Part shown: positions 1 to 17,813 of the stretch, one piece after another
How positions within the stretch are numbered: the first letter of the stretch is position 1
How the letters are laid out: each line of letters starts with the position of its first letter
DNA from: Eulemur rufifrons
Lineage: Eukaryota; Chordata; Mammalia; Primates; Lemuridae
DNA length: 64,000 nucleotides
Direction of reading: 5' to 3'
Assembly: GCF_041146395.1 (NCBI RefSeq)
Contig: NC_091006.1
Span: 7,322,001 to 7,386,000 of the forward strand
The notes under the pieces: model-generated
Seen by the model: only the letters and a program-made list of their open reading frames with translations
What the model was told of the DNA's origin: nothing
Databases searched by the model: none
Translations under genes and position numbers: made by a program

Positions 1-734
1 CTATCTTAAGGGGTCCTTTGAAATAAAGGAACTACTGCTAAAGAAAAAAACAAACAAACAAAACCCAGTTTGCAAAACCAGTGTGCGGTTCTGTTTTCTG
101 TAGGCTTGACCACCACCAGTGGATTGTTCAGTCCAAAGGTGTCTGTGACACCATCAAGTGAAAATTATTACCCTAAACACGAGAACATTTGTTCTAAACC
201 ATGTGGAAGGCCCGAAGATTTGTAAATGTCTCCTGTGGTAGGGCCTGCCCAGTGCTTCCCACTGGCTTCCGCAGCACCCTCCTTGCCATTCTCCAATGGC
301 CTGAATCAGCCTTGACCTTTTCCCCAACTCTCTGCACTTTACTTTTGCTGAGATGCCATTATCTGCGCCCACTCTCTCTGCTCTGGGCTTAGAACACAAG
401 CTGGTTATCACTGTACATAAAACAAGCATCACTAGGTCTAGAGAGACAACTAAAAAAGTCTTTTCTCAAAGTGTTCCATTCTACTGTTCTATTTCTTCTG
501 CTTTCCACAAATATTTATGGAGCAGTTACAATGTGCCGGGCACTGGAGAGAGAGGAATAAATCAGACACAGACGTAGCTTTTCAAGGGACACATACATAA
601 GTTTATTACCTGTGATGACAATATGTTCAGGATACCAGGGTCCCCACAGATCTCCCCAACCAGCATGTATGTGGGTTCACTGTGCTATCTGCCTGCCGTG
701 GGTGATCTCATTGACTCTTCCCAGAAAATGTGAG

Positions 735-855
735 GTTGGTATTTATTATTAATCACCCCATTGTTCAGAGAATGAAAGTGAGGCTCAGAGAGGGAACTCT
801 TGTTCCCAGTTCACAGAGCTAAGATCTGAACCCAGGACCCTGGGACTCTGAGACC
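735..855 (-). repeat. MIR fossil, minus orientation
   Basis: The 'gaggctcagagaggg...agatctgaacccagg' pattern is the reverse complement of the MIR core. Confidence 0.7.
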
Positions 856-894
856 CACCCCCTTAACCATTCAGAGATCCCCCAGTTACCACCC

Positions 895-1030
895 TCCAGA
901 TGGGTATAAGGTGATATCCATTTGATAGGTGAGGCCAGCAGGGCTCAGAGAAGTAAAGCCCCATGGCCAAGGTCACTCAGCAAGAAAGTGGCAGAGGTGG
1001 TATTTGAAGCCTGAACCCTCTAGTCCAAAG
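895..1030 (-). repeat. MIR fossil, minus orientation
   Basis: It contains 'gctcagagaagtaaagcc' and 'ggtcactcagcaagaaagtg', inverted MIR signatures. Confidence 0.7.
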
Positions 1031-2014
1031 CACTGCGGGTGGAGAAGGGGTCAAATCTCCCTCTGCCACACTCACCCAGGGTGGCGTGTTCAGGGAGCTG
1101 TGACCTGACATGTTTCGAAAGCCCAGTGGGTTTTGTTTCCTCCTTTTTTGCGGGCTGCGGTACCACAGGCAGGCAGGGCCACGAGCCAAGGGTTCAGGGG
1201 GATATTCTGTGGTCTGGGAGGCGGCACGCTTCCTGGCGGAGGTCCGCCCCGCACCAGCAAAGAGGCAGAGCATAAGGACCAGCTTGGGTTGGTTGCACTG
1301 GGCCCCCATTGGAGGTTCTGGGGTCCTGGGAACATAAGCACAGAGACGGGCTGCCTTGTTCTCCCAGGAATCTGGGGGTGGAGGGGTCCAGATTCCTTCT
1401 CCAGCTGAGGCCATAGTCCTCTGGGGGAAGGGGCACCCCAGCTAGGAGCTTGACCCTCACCATAATTTAATTTCCATGGAAGTGCTATGTACATTTTAAG
1501 AAATTAAATAGGAAAGGCCTGCAATGAAAAGCAACCCTCTTGCCTCTGGAGGTGGGAGCTCTTAGAAGCCTTGACAATTACTCATATTTGCTGAGAGCCT
1601 CTGGCATGTCAGCGGCTGTGTGGTGCACATTGCATGTGTTAATTCCTTCAGTTCAGGAGTCACTCATCTCAAATTTGACACATTCAAAACCAAAGTCCTG
1701 GTCTTTTCCCAAAACTCACTCCTCTCTGTCTTCCCCAAATCAGCTACTGGCACTTCCACGCTTGCAGTTGCTCAGGCTGAGACCCCTGGAGTCATCCTTC
1801 ACTCCTTTCTTGCTCCAGAACCCCCATCCAATGTGGAAATCCCACCAACTCCACCTTCCAAATGCCTCCAGAACCGGCCCATTCTTCACTCGGTGTCTGC
1901 CCGCACCCTGGTGGCTGCCTGCTTCCTGGTCCCCTGGCTCCTGCCTGGATGCTCCCAGCAGCCTCGTCCCTGGTTCCCTGCCCCCGCCCCAGTCTGTTCC
2001 CCACACAGCCGTGG

Positions 2015-2470
2015 GTTCGTTTCCTAGGGCTGCTATAACAGAATTCCTCAAACTTGGCTTAAAACAACAGAAATTTATTCTGTCACAGTTTGGGCGGCCA
2101 GAAGTCCAAATTCAAGGTGTTAGCAGGACCACACTCCCTCCAGAGGCTTTAGGGGTGATTCCATTCCTAGCCGCCCCCTCTTCTGGTGGCTGCAGGCATT
2201 CCTGGGCTTGTGGCCACCTCACTCCCATCTCTGCCTCCTGGTCCATGGGGCCTTCTGTGTGTCTTCTGTCTCTTATAAGGACCTTTGTCAATGGATTTAG
2301 GGCCCATCCAGGTAATCCAGGATGATCTCATCTCAAGATCCTAAATTTAATTACTCTGTAAAGATTCTTTATCCAAATAAGGTCACATACACAAGTTCCA
2401 GGGCTTATGCCCACTTCAGACATACCTTTTTTGAGGCCACCATTCAACCCACTAAAAACCCAAGGCACAT
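2015..2470 (-). repeat. Old LTR-like interspersed repeat
   Basis: The stretch from 'ggctgctataacagaattcc' through 'acaacagaaatttattctg' to 'ccattcaacccactaa' belongs to a common middle-repetitive family that resembles MaLR/MST-type LTR sequence. The family assignment is from memory and tentative; no coding remnant is present. Confidence 0.5.
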
Positions 2471-2559
2471 TGCGTCATCCTTCCTCTGCTGGGAACCCAT
2501 GGGTGACGCTGTCCTGCTCACCACAGTCCAGACAGCCCTGAAGGATCTGGTCCTGCCAC

Positions 2560-2955
2560 CTCTGTGACATATCTCTACCCCCTTTCCCCCCAGGCCACTC
2601 CACTGCAGACACACTGGCCTCCTGGCCCTACCCCATCCACACCAGGCTCACTGCTGCCTCAGGGCCTTTGTACTGGCTGTTTCCCCCCCACCCAAGTCCA
2701 GGTAGTTCCCTCCCTCCCCTCCTTGAAGTTTTTCTCAGGTACCCCCTTCTCAGTGAGGCCTTCTCTGACCTCCTTATTTAAAATTGCAAACCACCCCATT
2801 TCTCTGATCCTCTGTAGCATTTATTACCTCTTAACATATAATTTACTTATAATCCTGTTTACTATCCATCTTCCCTCGTGTCTGTTTTGTTCAGCTGTAT
2901 CCCCAGTGCCTAAAACAATACCTGGTGCACAGTAGGTACTAAATAAATAGAGTAA
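2560..2955 (+). repeat. L2 3'-end fossil, plus orientation
   Basis: It has 'cagggcctttgtactggctg', 'cagtgaggccttctctgacc' and the terminal 'acagtaggtactaaataaat', typical of L2. Confidence 0.75.
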
Positions 2956-2964
2956 ATTTAATGC

Positions 2965-3115
2965 ACAGCCTTATGAAAAGTAGATGTTGTTAACATGCCC
3001 ATTTCACAGATGGGGAAACAGAGGCACAGAGGTGTTGTCACTTCTCCAAGGTCAGTCGCATAAGTGCTGAAGCTCAGATTCAAACTCGGTTATCTGGCTC
3101 CAACACCTGCGTATT
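2965..3115 (-). repeat. MIR fossil, minus orientation
   Basis: 'cccatttcacagatggggaa' and 'acagaggcacagagg' are inverted MIR core sequence. Confidence 0.75.
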
Positions 3116-3320
3116 AACTGTCTTGTCAATCTAATCCAATCCAAACCACCTCTCCATACTAGTTTTCCTTTTAAAAGCCTTAGGTGTATTGCTTTGTTAA
3201 AAATATATCAAAAGTTAAAGTGAGTGGGAGGGAGGTGAGGGATGAGAAATTAGTTAATGGGTACAATGTACATTATTTGGGTGATTGTTACATAATTACA
3301 TTAAAAGCCCAGACCACACT

Positions 3321-3349
3321 CTCACACTCTCTCTCTCTCTCTCTCTCTC

Positions 3350-3384
<35 letters not shown>
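3321..3384. repeat. (CT)n(CA)n compound microsatellite
   Basis: A run of CT dinucleotides is followed by about 14 CA dinucleotides. Confidence 0.95.
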
Positions 3385-3385
<1 letters not shown>

Positions 3386-4979
3386 AAACTGTACTTGTAT
3401 CCCTTAAATTTATACAAATAAAAAAATTAAACCCATCATTAAAGAACTGGAATCACTGCACAATTTCAGAGCCAAACAGTCACTACCTATGTGAATGAAG
3501 TCTACCTATCTTCTTCCTATTTTTGGTTTATTGGTGGCCATTCCAGTTCTCCAGCCCTGAGGCTCCCTCGGTACCATCACTTCAGATCTCTGTACTCCAC
3601 CTCTCCCTCAGTTTTGTTTTAATTCATCTTGGCTTCCCTAATGTTACATTGCCTGCTCTTCCAACCCCATATTCTTCAATAAAACATTTCTCATCAAGGC
3701 CTTCAAAGAAAACTGAAAGGCAAAACCCATCTCCTGCCCTCCTGCTTCCCTCCCCCACCCACAACCCTGTGGTCAACCACCTCCAAGACTGGTGGTGGTG
3801 ACCTCTGCAGTTTCAAGTAACCTTGACCTGTGCTGTTCCCTGCTGGACCCATTTTAACCCATCCCCATTTGTCTCCCAGCAAGGAGAGGAGGGGCTCTAG
3901 CATGCCCTGCCCTCTCCAATCTGGGATTGGACCCGGGTGGGGCGGAGTTTCCAAGTTATCCCTTCAGGTCTGGACTGGATCATGGCGTAAAGGGAGAACC
4001 TAGCTTCCTTTGGGAATTTTCTTTTTATTGTTACTTTTTTTTTTTTTTTTAATCACAGGAATACATGCCCCTGATTTTTTTAAAAAGTGACAAAACTGGC
4101 GACACCTGTGTTTGCTTTATAATTATTTCCTAATCTGCATGGAGATGTTTTCTATACTTCTTTGTAAGTAGCTTATATTTCACAATTTTTTAAAAAAAGG
4201 AAATAGGTTTACCATAAGATGCAATCCTGATCCACCCACAAATCCCACTCCCTTGAAGAAAACCGCATCTAACCTGTTGCTTCTCCCAATGATATTCTTT
4301 TTCTGTAGTTATCTGTTGACTTCCTGCCCTGTGTGTTTGGGGGGTTCAGGGGAGAGGGTGTTCTGTCCGTTTCATTGAGAAAGATGCCACCCTCTCGCAA
4401 TGAAGAGAGGAGGAGGGAGATGAGGGGAGGAAGAGAGGAGGGGTCTCCAATTTATTTCTCCAGCTGTGACTTTAAATCTTGCTTGGGAGATATGAAATGG
4501 GTGCGATCTGGAAGCCTGGATCAAAAAAAAATTTTTTTTTAATCCCTATAAAAATATCAGTTGGCTTTTTAAAGAACAAAATCAAATACTGAAATCCAAA
4601 CAGACTCCAACAGAAAATCCACCATCTCCCCTGCCCTTTTCCTCCATCCCAGACCATAAGCTTTGTCTTCTGCTGAATTTATCGCCACAACTCTTATTCC
4701 TATTATTCAACCTTAATCTCTCCACGTTATTTTATAAGCGTTTTATTAATCTTATTTATGTATTTATTTTTGACTAGGTAATGCATGCCCATGGTACAAA
4801 GATTCACAGGTTTGTAGACAAGAAAAGACGTGGGGTTCCTTCTTCTCTTTATCTGTGGCCTCCCTGCCTCACACAGGGACTGTCGGGTGGAGTGTGGCAA
4901 ATCCCATCCCCCAAGCATGTACTGCCCCCACCTCGGCCAGGTTGGCGGGACCGTATCTGGGGGCCCCAGCCCCCCTTCT

Positions 4980-5140
4980 CGCTGCGGTGAGCCCAGGCTG
5001 ACGCGCGCACTGCGCAGACTCCCCGCTGCAGTGGGCGGAGTCCCCTCAGGCCCCGCCCCCTCCCTCCTCCAGCCCCTGTTCTGCCTGTCGGGGCAGAAGC
5101 TGGGGCCCCGAAGAGGTAGCAGCAGCCGCCTGCCGAGTAA
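4980..5140 (+). promoter_or_regulatory. GC-rich candidate alternative promoter / 5' UTR exon of PLD3
   Basis: A local CpG-dense block upstream of the first PLD3 coding exon. It has an NRF1-like element (gcgcactgcgca near 5006), GC boxes (gggcggagt, ccccgccccc) at 5034-5062, and a good splice donor after 5136 (CCGA|GTAAGG). PLD3 in human has several noncoding 5' exons spread over many kilobases, so this could be one of them. Transcript data would be needed to confirm it. Confidence 0.35.
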
Positions 5141-5741
5141 GGCCGAGGCCCCTGAGGGGTACGGGGGAGGATGGCTGGGGGATGGGCTGAGGGGTGGCTG
5201 GGAGGCCCTGGTGGTCCTGGGCAGAGCTGTCTGGTGTGGTGGGTACCTGAGGGTGAGGGCAGAGGAGCCACCTGGAAAATACCCCGTAAGTAGCCCCAGG
5301 ACTGAGACTAGGCGCAAAGAATTGGGGCTGCGCTGACCCCATCCAGGGCTGTCGTTTCGGGAATATCTAGATTAGAGCTGGGAGGAGGGATAGGGAAGGG
5401 TGCTAAAGGGAAACAGCGTGGGTGCTAAGGGGGGCAGGGTGGACACTGCAGAGCGATGAGAAGAAAGCACAGGCATTGGACCTCAAGGGATTTCGAAATC
5501 CCTGCTGACCAACGACCATCTTCCTCCTTTTGGGCTCCTGGGCACGATGCCAGTGGCCCCCGTGATCATGAGCAAGGAGACCCAGTGGATCCCATAGTCC
5601 CAAGACTAATCTGCCTTCTGTGATGTCCCTCAAAAGCCTAGAACACCCCACACAGTGCCTGCTTTTGTTCCACCAGTTTGGAGACCCTGACACACCCACC
5701 TTCCCGCCTGGGCTCTGCGTATCCCCCAGCTGCCAGGCAAG

Positions 5742-12852
<7,111 letters not shown>

Positions 12853-13141
12853 GGCCCGGTCCAGCGGACAGGCCGAGGCCTGCCGGGCCCCCGTGGACCC
12901 AAATGCTCTGGGTCCTGGTCCCTGTCCCCGTGCCCCCGCTTCTGTCTGCCCCTTTGTGGCTCCACAGGCTCTCCCCTGCTCTCCCACCTCTACCTCTGCC
13001 CCCACCGGCCTGACGCTGTGGCCCTGGGCCCAGCAGAGCTGGGGGAGGGATCAGCCCCCGAAGAAGTGGGGGGTGCATGTTGGGCCCGGCCCCCTGGCCC
13101 ACCCCCCTTTCCAAGGGCAAAGAGGGCCCAAGGTTGTGATA

Positions 13142-13147
13142 AGTAAA
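13142..13147 (+). terminator. PLD3: Candidate PLD3 polyadenylation signal (AGTAAA variant)
   Basis: AGTAAA lies 290 bases after the PLD3 stop, followed within 30 bases by a GT-rich stretch (cttgtctgtacagcctgtg). No AATAAA was seen between the stop and the minisatellite, so this variant is the best candidate. Confidence 0.55.
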
Positions 13148-13189
13148 TAACTTGTCTGTACAGCCTGTGCCTGACTGAGTGGTGTGAGA

Positions 13190-13367
13190 TGGGGTGACAG
13201 GGCCAAGGGACAGCTTAGTATGCAGAGCTCTCAGTATGCAACCTGTGTGGACTGGTGTGTGCTAAGTCCTTGGCGTGTGACCGCTGTGGTTTGGCACGTG
13301 CTGAGCACTCAGCATGTGACTGGTGTGGGCTGGCGTGTGCTCGGTCCCCAGTGTGTAGTGCACATGG
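13190..13367. repeat. Diverged flank of the 59-bp minisatellite
   Basis: Several imperfect copies of the core 'gtgtgctnagnncnnrgcatgtgac' occur before the homogeneous array. They look like older units from which the array was amplified. Confidence 0.6.
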
Positions 13368-13853
13368 GCTAGCGTGTGCTGAGCATGCGGGGTGAGACCG
13401 TGCGGCCTGGCATGTAGCCAGCATGGGCTAGCGTGTGCTGAGCATGCAGGGTGAGACCATGTGGCCTGGCATATAGCCAGCATGGGCTAGCGTGTGCTGA
13501 GCATGCGGTGTGAGACCGTGCGGCCTGGCATATAGCCAGCATGGGCTAGCGTGTGCTGAGCATGCGGTGTGAGACCGTGCGGCCTGGCATATAGCCAGCA
13601 TGGGCTAGCGTGTGCTGAGCATGTGGGGTGAGACCGTGTGGCCTGGCATATAGCCAGCATGGGCTAGTGTGTGCTGAGCATGCGGTGTGAGACCGTGCGA
13701 CCTGGCATATAGCCAGCATGGGCTAGCGTGTGCTGAGCATGCGGTGTGAGACCGTGCGGCCTGGCATATAGCCAGCATGGGCTAGTGTGTGCTGAGCATG
13801 CGGTGTGAGACCGTGCGGCCTGGCATATAGCCAGCATGGGCTGGCGTGTGCTG
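13368..13853. repeat. 59-bp minisatellite between PLD3 and HIPK4
   Basis: Eight complete 59-base units start at 13368, 13427, 13486, 13545, 13604, 13663, 13722 and 13781, followed by a partial unit from 13840. Each begins GCTAGYGTGTGCTGAGCATG and ends CATATAGCCAGCATGG. Units differ at only a few positions, pointing to recent expansion or homogenisation. The array lies about 200 bases beyond the presumed PLD3 cleavage site and 500 bases beyond the HIPK4 3' end. Confidence 0.95.
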
Positions 13854-14165
13854 CACACCAAGCATGACCCCAGAAAGACTAGCATGGACTGAACCATGGC
13901 CCTATCTCTAGGGTGTACTCGCATGTCTGAACACTAGTGCATACACCAAGCGTGCATTTGTGCCTGCCAAGTGAATTTACACGGAGCATGTCCCAAGTAT
14001 AGATGAGTGCATGCCAAGCCCACAACATGGAGGAAGGACAGGCCAACAGACAATGAGACCCCAGCATTTGGCAAGCTCAGATTAACACATGCTGAACACA
14101 CAGAATGTTCTAAGGGTGGATTCTCGATGTGCCAAGCACTTAGCACATTTAGGAGCTGAGTTAGT
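13854..14165. repeat. Very degenerate satellite-like spacer
   Basis: Short motifs such as 'gtgcatnccaagc', 'acatgctgaacac' and 'gtgccaagcacttagcac' recur without fixed spacing between the minisatellite and the HIPK4 3' UTR. No gene is visible. Confidence 0.4.
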
Positions 14166-14346
14166 CTGCCAGGCACAGCCCTTCCCTCCCAGTGTGATAG
14201 CAGCCCAGCCTCCAGCCTGAGCTAGTTGCCAACTGGGTGCGGCACCCCCGAGCAAGGCCCTGGGTGCCAGCCTGGAACCCTGCTCCAGGGCCAGTCCAGG
14301 CCTCCGGCAGTGAGAACAGTCTTGAAGCAGGACTGCTGAACAGTTC

Positions 14347-14352
14347 TTTATT
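14347..14352 (-). terminator. HIPK4: HIPK4 polyadenylation signal (AATAAA)
   Basis: AATAAA on the minus strand lies 287 bases after the HIPK4 stop. It would give a short 3' UTR ending near 14330. Confidence 0.8.
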
Positions 14353-14638
14353 GAAATAGAGGCAGCAGGGCCGAGGGCGGGCTCAGGGCCAGTGGGGTGC
14401 TGTCCCGTTCCTGCTGTCCGTGTGGCCAAGGGGCCATGTGCCAGACCCTAAGGCCTTCCTACATTCAGGGTGTATGTGCAGCTGTGCCGCAGGCAGGGGG
14501 AGGGGAATTTCTGGATAACTATCTTTCTGTAAGAATAATTTGTGGGTTCAGGGGATGGCTCTGAGGAGCAGTTCAGGTTGAAGGGGCCGGCAGCCCGGCT
14601 GGCGCAGCCCCCAGCAATAGGCAGGGGTGGGATCGCCA

Positions 14639-14818
14639 TCAGTGATGCCCGCCAACGTGCTGCAGAAAGCTGGTGGTGCGGGATGGACCGTGCGGGTGTG
14701 GGTGGCGGGGTGGGAGTCCCTGAGCCCGTGACCCCCTGACACCCTCCAGGGTCCAGTCTGGCTCACTCAGCCATTCTCCAGGACAGCTGCCAGGGTCGAA
14801 GAGCTCAGGGCCTGGCCT
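14639..14818 (-). CDS. HIPK4: HIPK4 last coding exon (residues 555-613)
   Basis: It begins [20 protein letters not shown] and ends FLQHVGGHH before the TGA at 14641-14639. The C-terminus is nearly identical to what I recall of the human protein. Confidence 0.93.
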   Translation of the reverse strand, partial: RPGPELFDPGSCPGEWLSEPDWTLEGVRGSRAQGLPPRHPHPHGPSRTTSFLQHVGGHH

Positions 14819-17776
14819 CTGTGGAGGAGAAGAGAGGGTGTCAGCGAGAAGTGCTAGTGTTCCAGTGTCCACCGAGCCTGTCACTCTTCCTGCGGTGGGC
14901 GAGCTTGTGCCAGGGTCTTATCCAGTGCTCGGCCTTTGTCACTTCTGGGCAGATTACTATGTCCTGAGTTTTTGTCACAGCCTGAAGGTAGATGAATATG
15001 TGCTAAGCCTATCACATCCTTAGGATATTAGTGTGTGCTGAGTCTTATTAAATCTGATATTCTGAGTGTGGATTAGTGTGTGCTGAACCTTAGACCCTGA
15101 TATGGGTTAGTGTGTGCAGAGCTTTTTCAAATTTTTTTTCTTTTTTTTTTTGAGACAGGGTCTTGTTCTGTCACCGAGACTAGAGTGCAGTGGCATCATC
15201 ATAGCTCACTGCAGCCTCAAACCTGGGCTCAAGCGATCCTCCTGCCTCAGCCTCCCAAGCAGCTGGAACTAAAGGTGTGCGCCACCATGCCCAGCTAATT
15301 TTTCTTGTTTTTTGTAGAGATGTGGTTTCCCTATGTTGCCCAGGCTGGTCTCAAACTCCTGGCCTCAAGCAATGCTCCCGCCTCGGCCTCCCAAAGTGCT
15401 GGGATTACAGGCGTGAGCCACCGCGCCCAGCCCTTTCCAAATCTTATATTCTGAATATGGGTTAGCGGGTGCTGAGCCTTCCTGAGGGTGGGTTAGTGTG
15501 ACCCTGTGCCAGTGGCAGGCGATACAGATGTGTGGGAGGCCAGACCTGGGTTAACTGTGCCCCCACCCTGGAGGAAGCTCTGGGGCATCCCAGAAGCACC
15601 TACACCCTGCCCACCCACCTGGCTCACCTCAGCATTCATGGCTATGTCCTTGATGTTGGGCCCGTCCCCATCCCGCTTCCGGATGGCAGGCGGCTCAGCA
15701 GAGGCCCCGCGAGGCTGTCCTTCCTCCCAGCCGCTGCGCCGGCAGGGCCCCTCATCCTCAGGCGAGGCCTGGCTCAGCCGGATGAGGTTGCTAAAGTTGG
15801 AGTCGGACTTAGAACCCGCAGGTGGCTTGCAGGCCTTGTGGCGGCCTGCGGGGCGGCTGCCGTAGTAGGCCAGAATGGGCTCGGCCCCCGAGTCTGGCTC
15901 CCGGCGGCCAGCGGCGGCTGCCTTGAGAGGGGTCAGCATGTCGGAGAGCATGTCGACGCGGGTCTCCCCCCACAGCCCACGGCCCGCCTCCTGCAGACTC
16001 AGGTCGTCCAGCTGGTCAATGGCTCTCTGCACGCCCGGTGCCTTCTCCTCTCGGAAGAAGGGCCCGCTGCCTGCCACGCCGCCCATGCCCACGGCCTCCT
16101 CCTCCTCAGCCAGGCGGTAGTAGGGGGGCCCATCCTCTGTGGCGGCCACGACAGGCTTGCCCTCCACCTGCAGCGAGAGGCGGCAGCTGCGCAGCGACAG
16201 CTGGTAGTAGCGGGTGGTCTCGTGGGCACTGCGCAGCTGCTGCATGGACACGAAGGGGTGGCGCAGGGCCGCGCTGGGGCTGATGCGCTCGTGCGACTCC
16301 CACGTCAGCATGCGCTTGATCAGCTCCACCATGCTCTTGAGGTCGGCGTGCTCGGCCAGCGCCTCGCGGTCCGGGAAGGTCAGCCGACTGGCCGCCGCAC
16401 CGCCATTCACGGTCTCAATCTGGTCCAAGGACTTGAGCATGTACTTGCGGCGCTCCAGTGGGCGCACCTGGTGGGACATGGGGGGCACAGGGTTGACACA
16501 CATCCAGGACCAGGGCCCCAGGCACTCCTGCTGGGGGACCCACATGTCACCCCCGACTTCTAGGTCTGCCCATATCTGCCTTGGAGCTCTCTTGCTGCTG
16601 CGAAGGCCACACCTGATCCTCATGCCAGACCCCCTCTCTCTATCCCAGAAAGTTCCACACCTCACCCCAGACCTGCAGTCCTCCCCAGCGCCATGGGTCT
16701 GGCCCCTACTGGCAGCTAGCAGTGGGGCTGCACTATGCTAGGGTGCACCTCTAGTCCTCCCCGGAACCAAATCCAGGTCCCTTTCACCGCTACAGCCTCC
16801 GCACTTGACCCCAGCCCTCCATGCCTCCCAATAGCCGACTGAACCCAGACCCTTCTTGCTACCTTAGCCAGGGAGCTGTCAGAGGACCCGCCACAACTTT
16901 CAGTCTTCCCTTTGGCCTCACACAGACCCTTCTTGCTGTGAAAGCTCGAGCCCCAAACTCCTCGTCTTCTCTGCTATCTAAACCCAGACTCTTGCAGCAC
17001 AGGTTTGATCACAGCCATAGAGGGAGCAGACGGGCTGCCCTAAGCTCCCAGTCCACCCGGGGTCTCACTCAGATCCCTCCTTCTGTTGCGACTCTCACAC
17101 CCAACCCCAGACCTCACGTTTTCTCTGTGGTCTAACCCAAATCCCTCGTGCTGCACAAGGTGCTGACCCCAGAGCTGAAGCTGGCAGAGGAGCTACCCTA
17201 GTCCTTCTGTCACACTCGGGCTATACCCAGATCCCTCTTACTACAGTGACCCCTACATGTCATCCCCAAACTTCCAGTTCTCCCTGCAGTCTCCCCCAGA
17301 TCTGTCTTGCAGCAGCCCCCAGAGCTGATCCTCAAACTTCCAGTCCCATCTTTGGTCTCACCCAGATCTTTCTTGCTGTGACAATATCCAAGCCTGACCC
17401 CCAAGCTTCCAGTCCTCACTGAGGTCTAACCTAGATTTTTCTTTTCTTTTTTTTTTTTGAGACAGAGTCTCGCTTTGTTGCCCCGGCTAGAGTGAGTGCC
17501 ATGGCGTCAGCTTAGCTCACAGCAACCTCAGACTCCTCAGCTTAAGCAATCCTACTGCCTCAGCCTCCCGAGTAGCTGGGACTACAGGCATGCGCCACTA
17601 TGCCTGGCTAATTTTTTCTATATATTTTTTTAGTTGTCCGTATAATTTCTTTCTATTTTTAGTAGAGACGGGGGTCTCGCTCTTGCTCAGGCTGGTCTCG
17701 AACTCCTGACCTTGAGCGATCCACCCACCTCGGCCTCCCGGAGTGCTAGGATTACAGGCGTGAGCCACCGAGCCCG

Positions 17777-17813
<37 letters not shown>

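Larger units (their letters stand above)
1..4979. other. Region upstream of PLD3 coding exons, no coding gene seen
   Basis: No open frame here has homology I recognise. The stretch holds MIR and L2 fossils, an LTR-like old repeat and a dinucleotide repeat, listed separately. By comparison with human it probably lies inside the 5' UTR introns of PLD3. Confidence 0.6.

Noticed and set aside
1540..2325. 261-codon plus-strand open frame upstream of PLD3
   Set aside because: Its 3' third runs through an old LTR-like repeat and the rest has no family similarity.
4727..5342. Overlapping frames of 70-196 codons on both strands near 5 kb
   Set aside because: They reflect the GC-rich candidate promoter; a splice donor rather than a coding signal is the notable element.
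13368..13853. Regular direct repeats resembling a CRISPR array
   Set aside because: The 59-base units are contiguous with no unique spacers, and the setting is a primate nuclear genome.
13215..13924. Minus-strand open frames with repeated CSAHASPCxLxAxPHG-like segments
   Set aside because: They are translations of the 59-bp minisatellite. The unit is not a multiple of three, so the frame shifts between units; no conserved start or family match.
15532..16563. 343-codon plus-strand open frame opposite HIPK4 exon 3
   Set aside because: It is a shadow of the strongly recognised HIPK4 frame on the minus strand and has compositional, not family-like, sequence.
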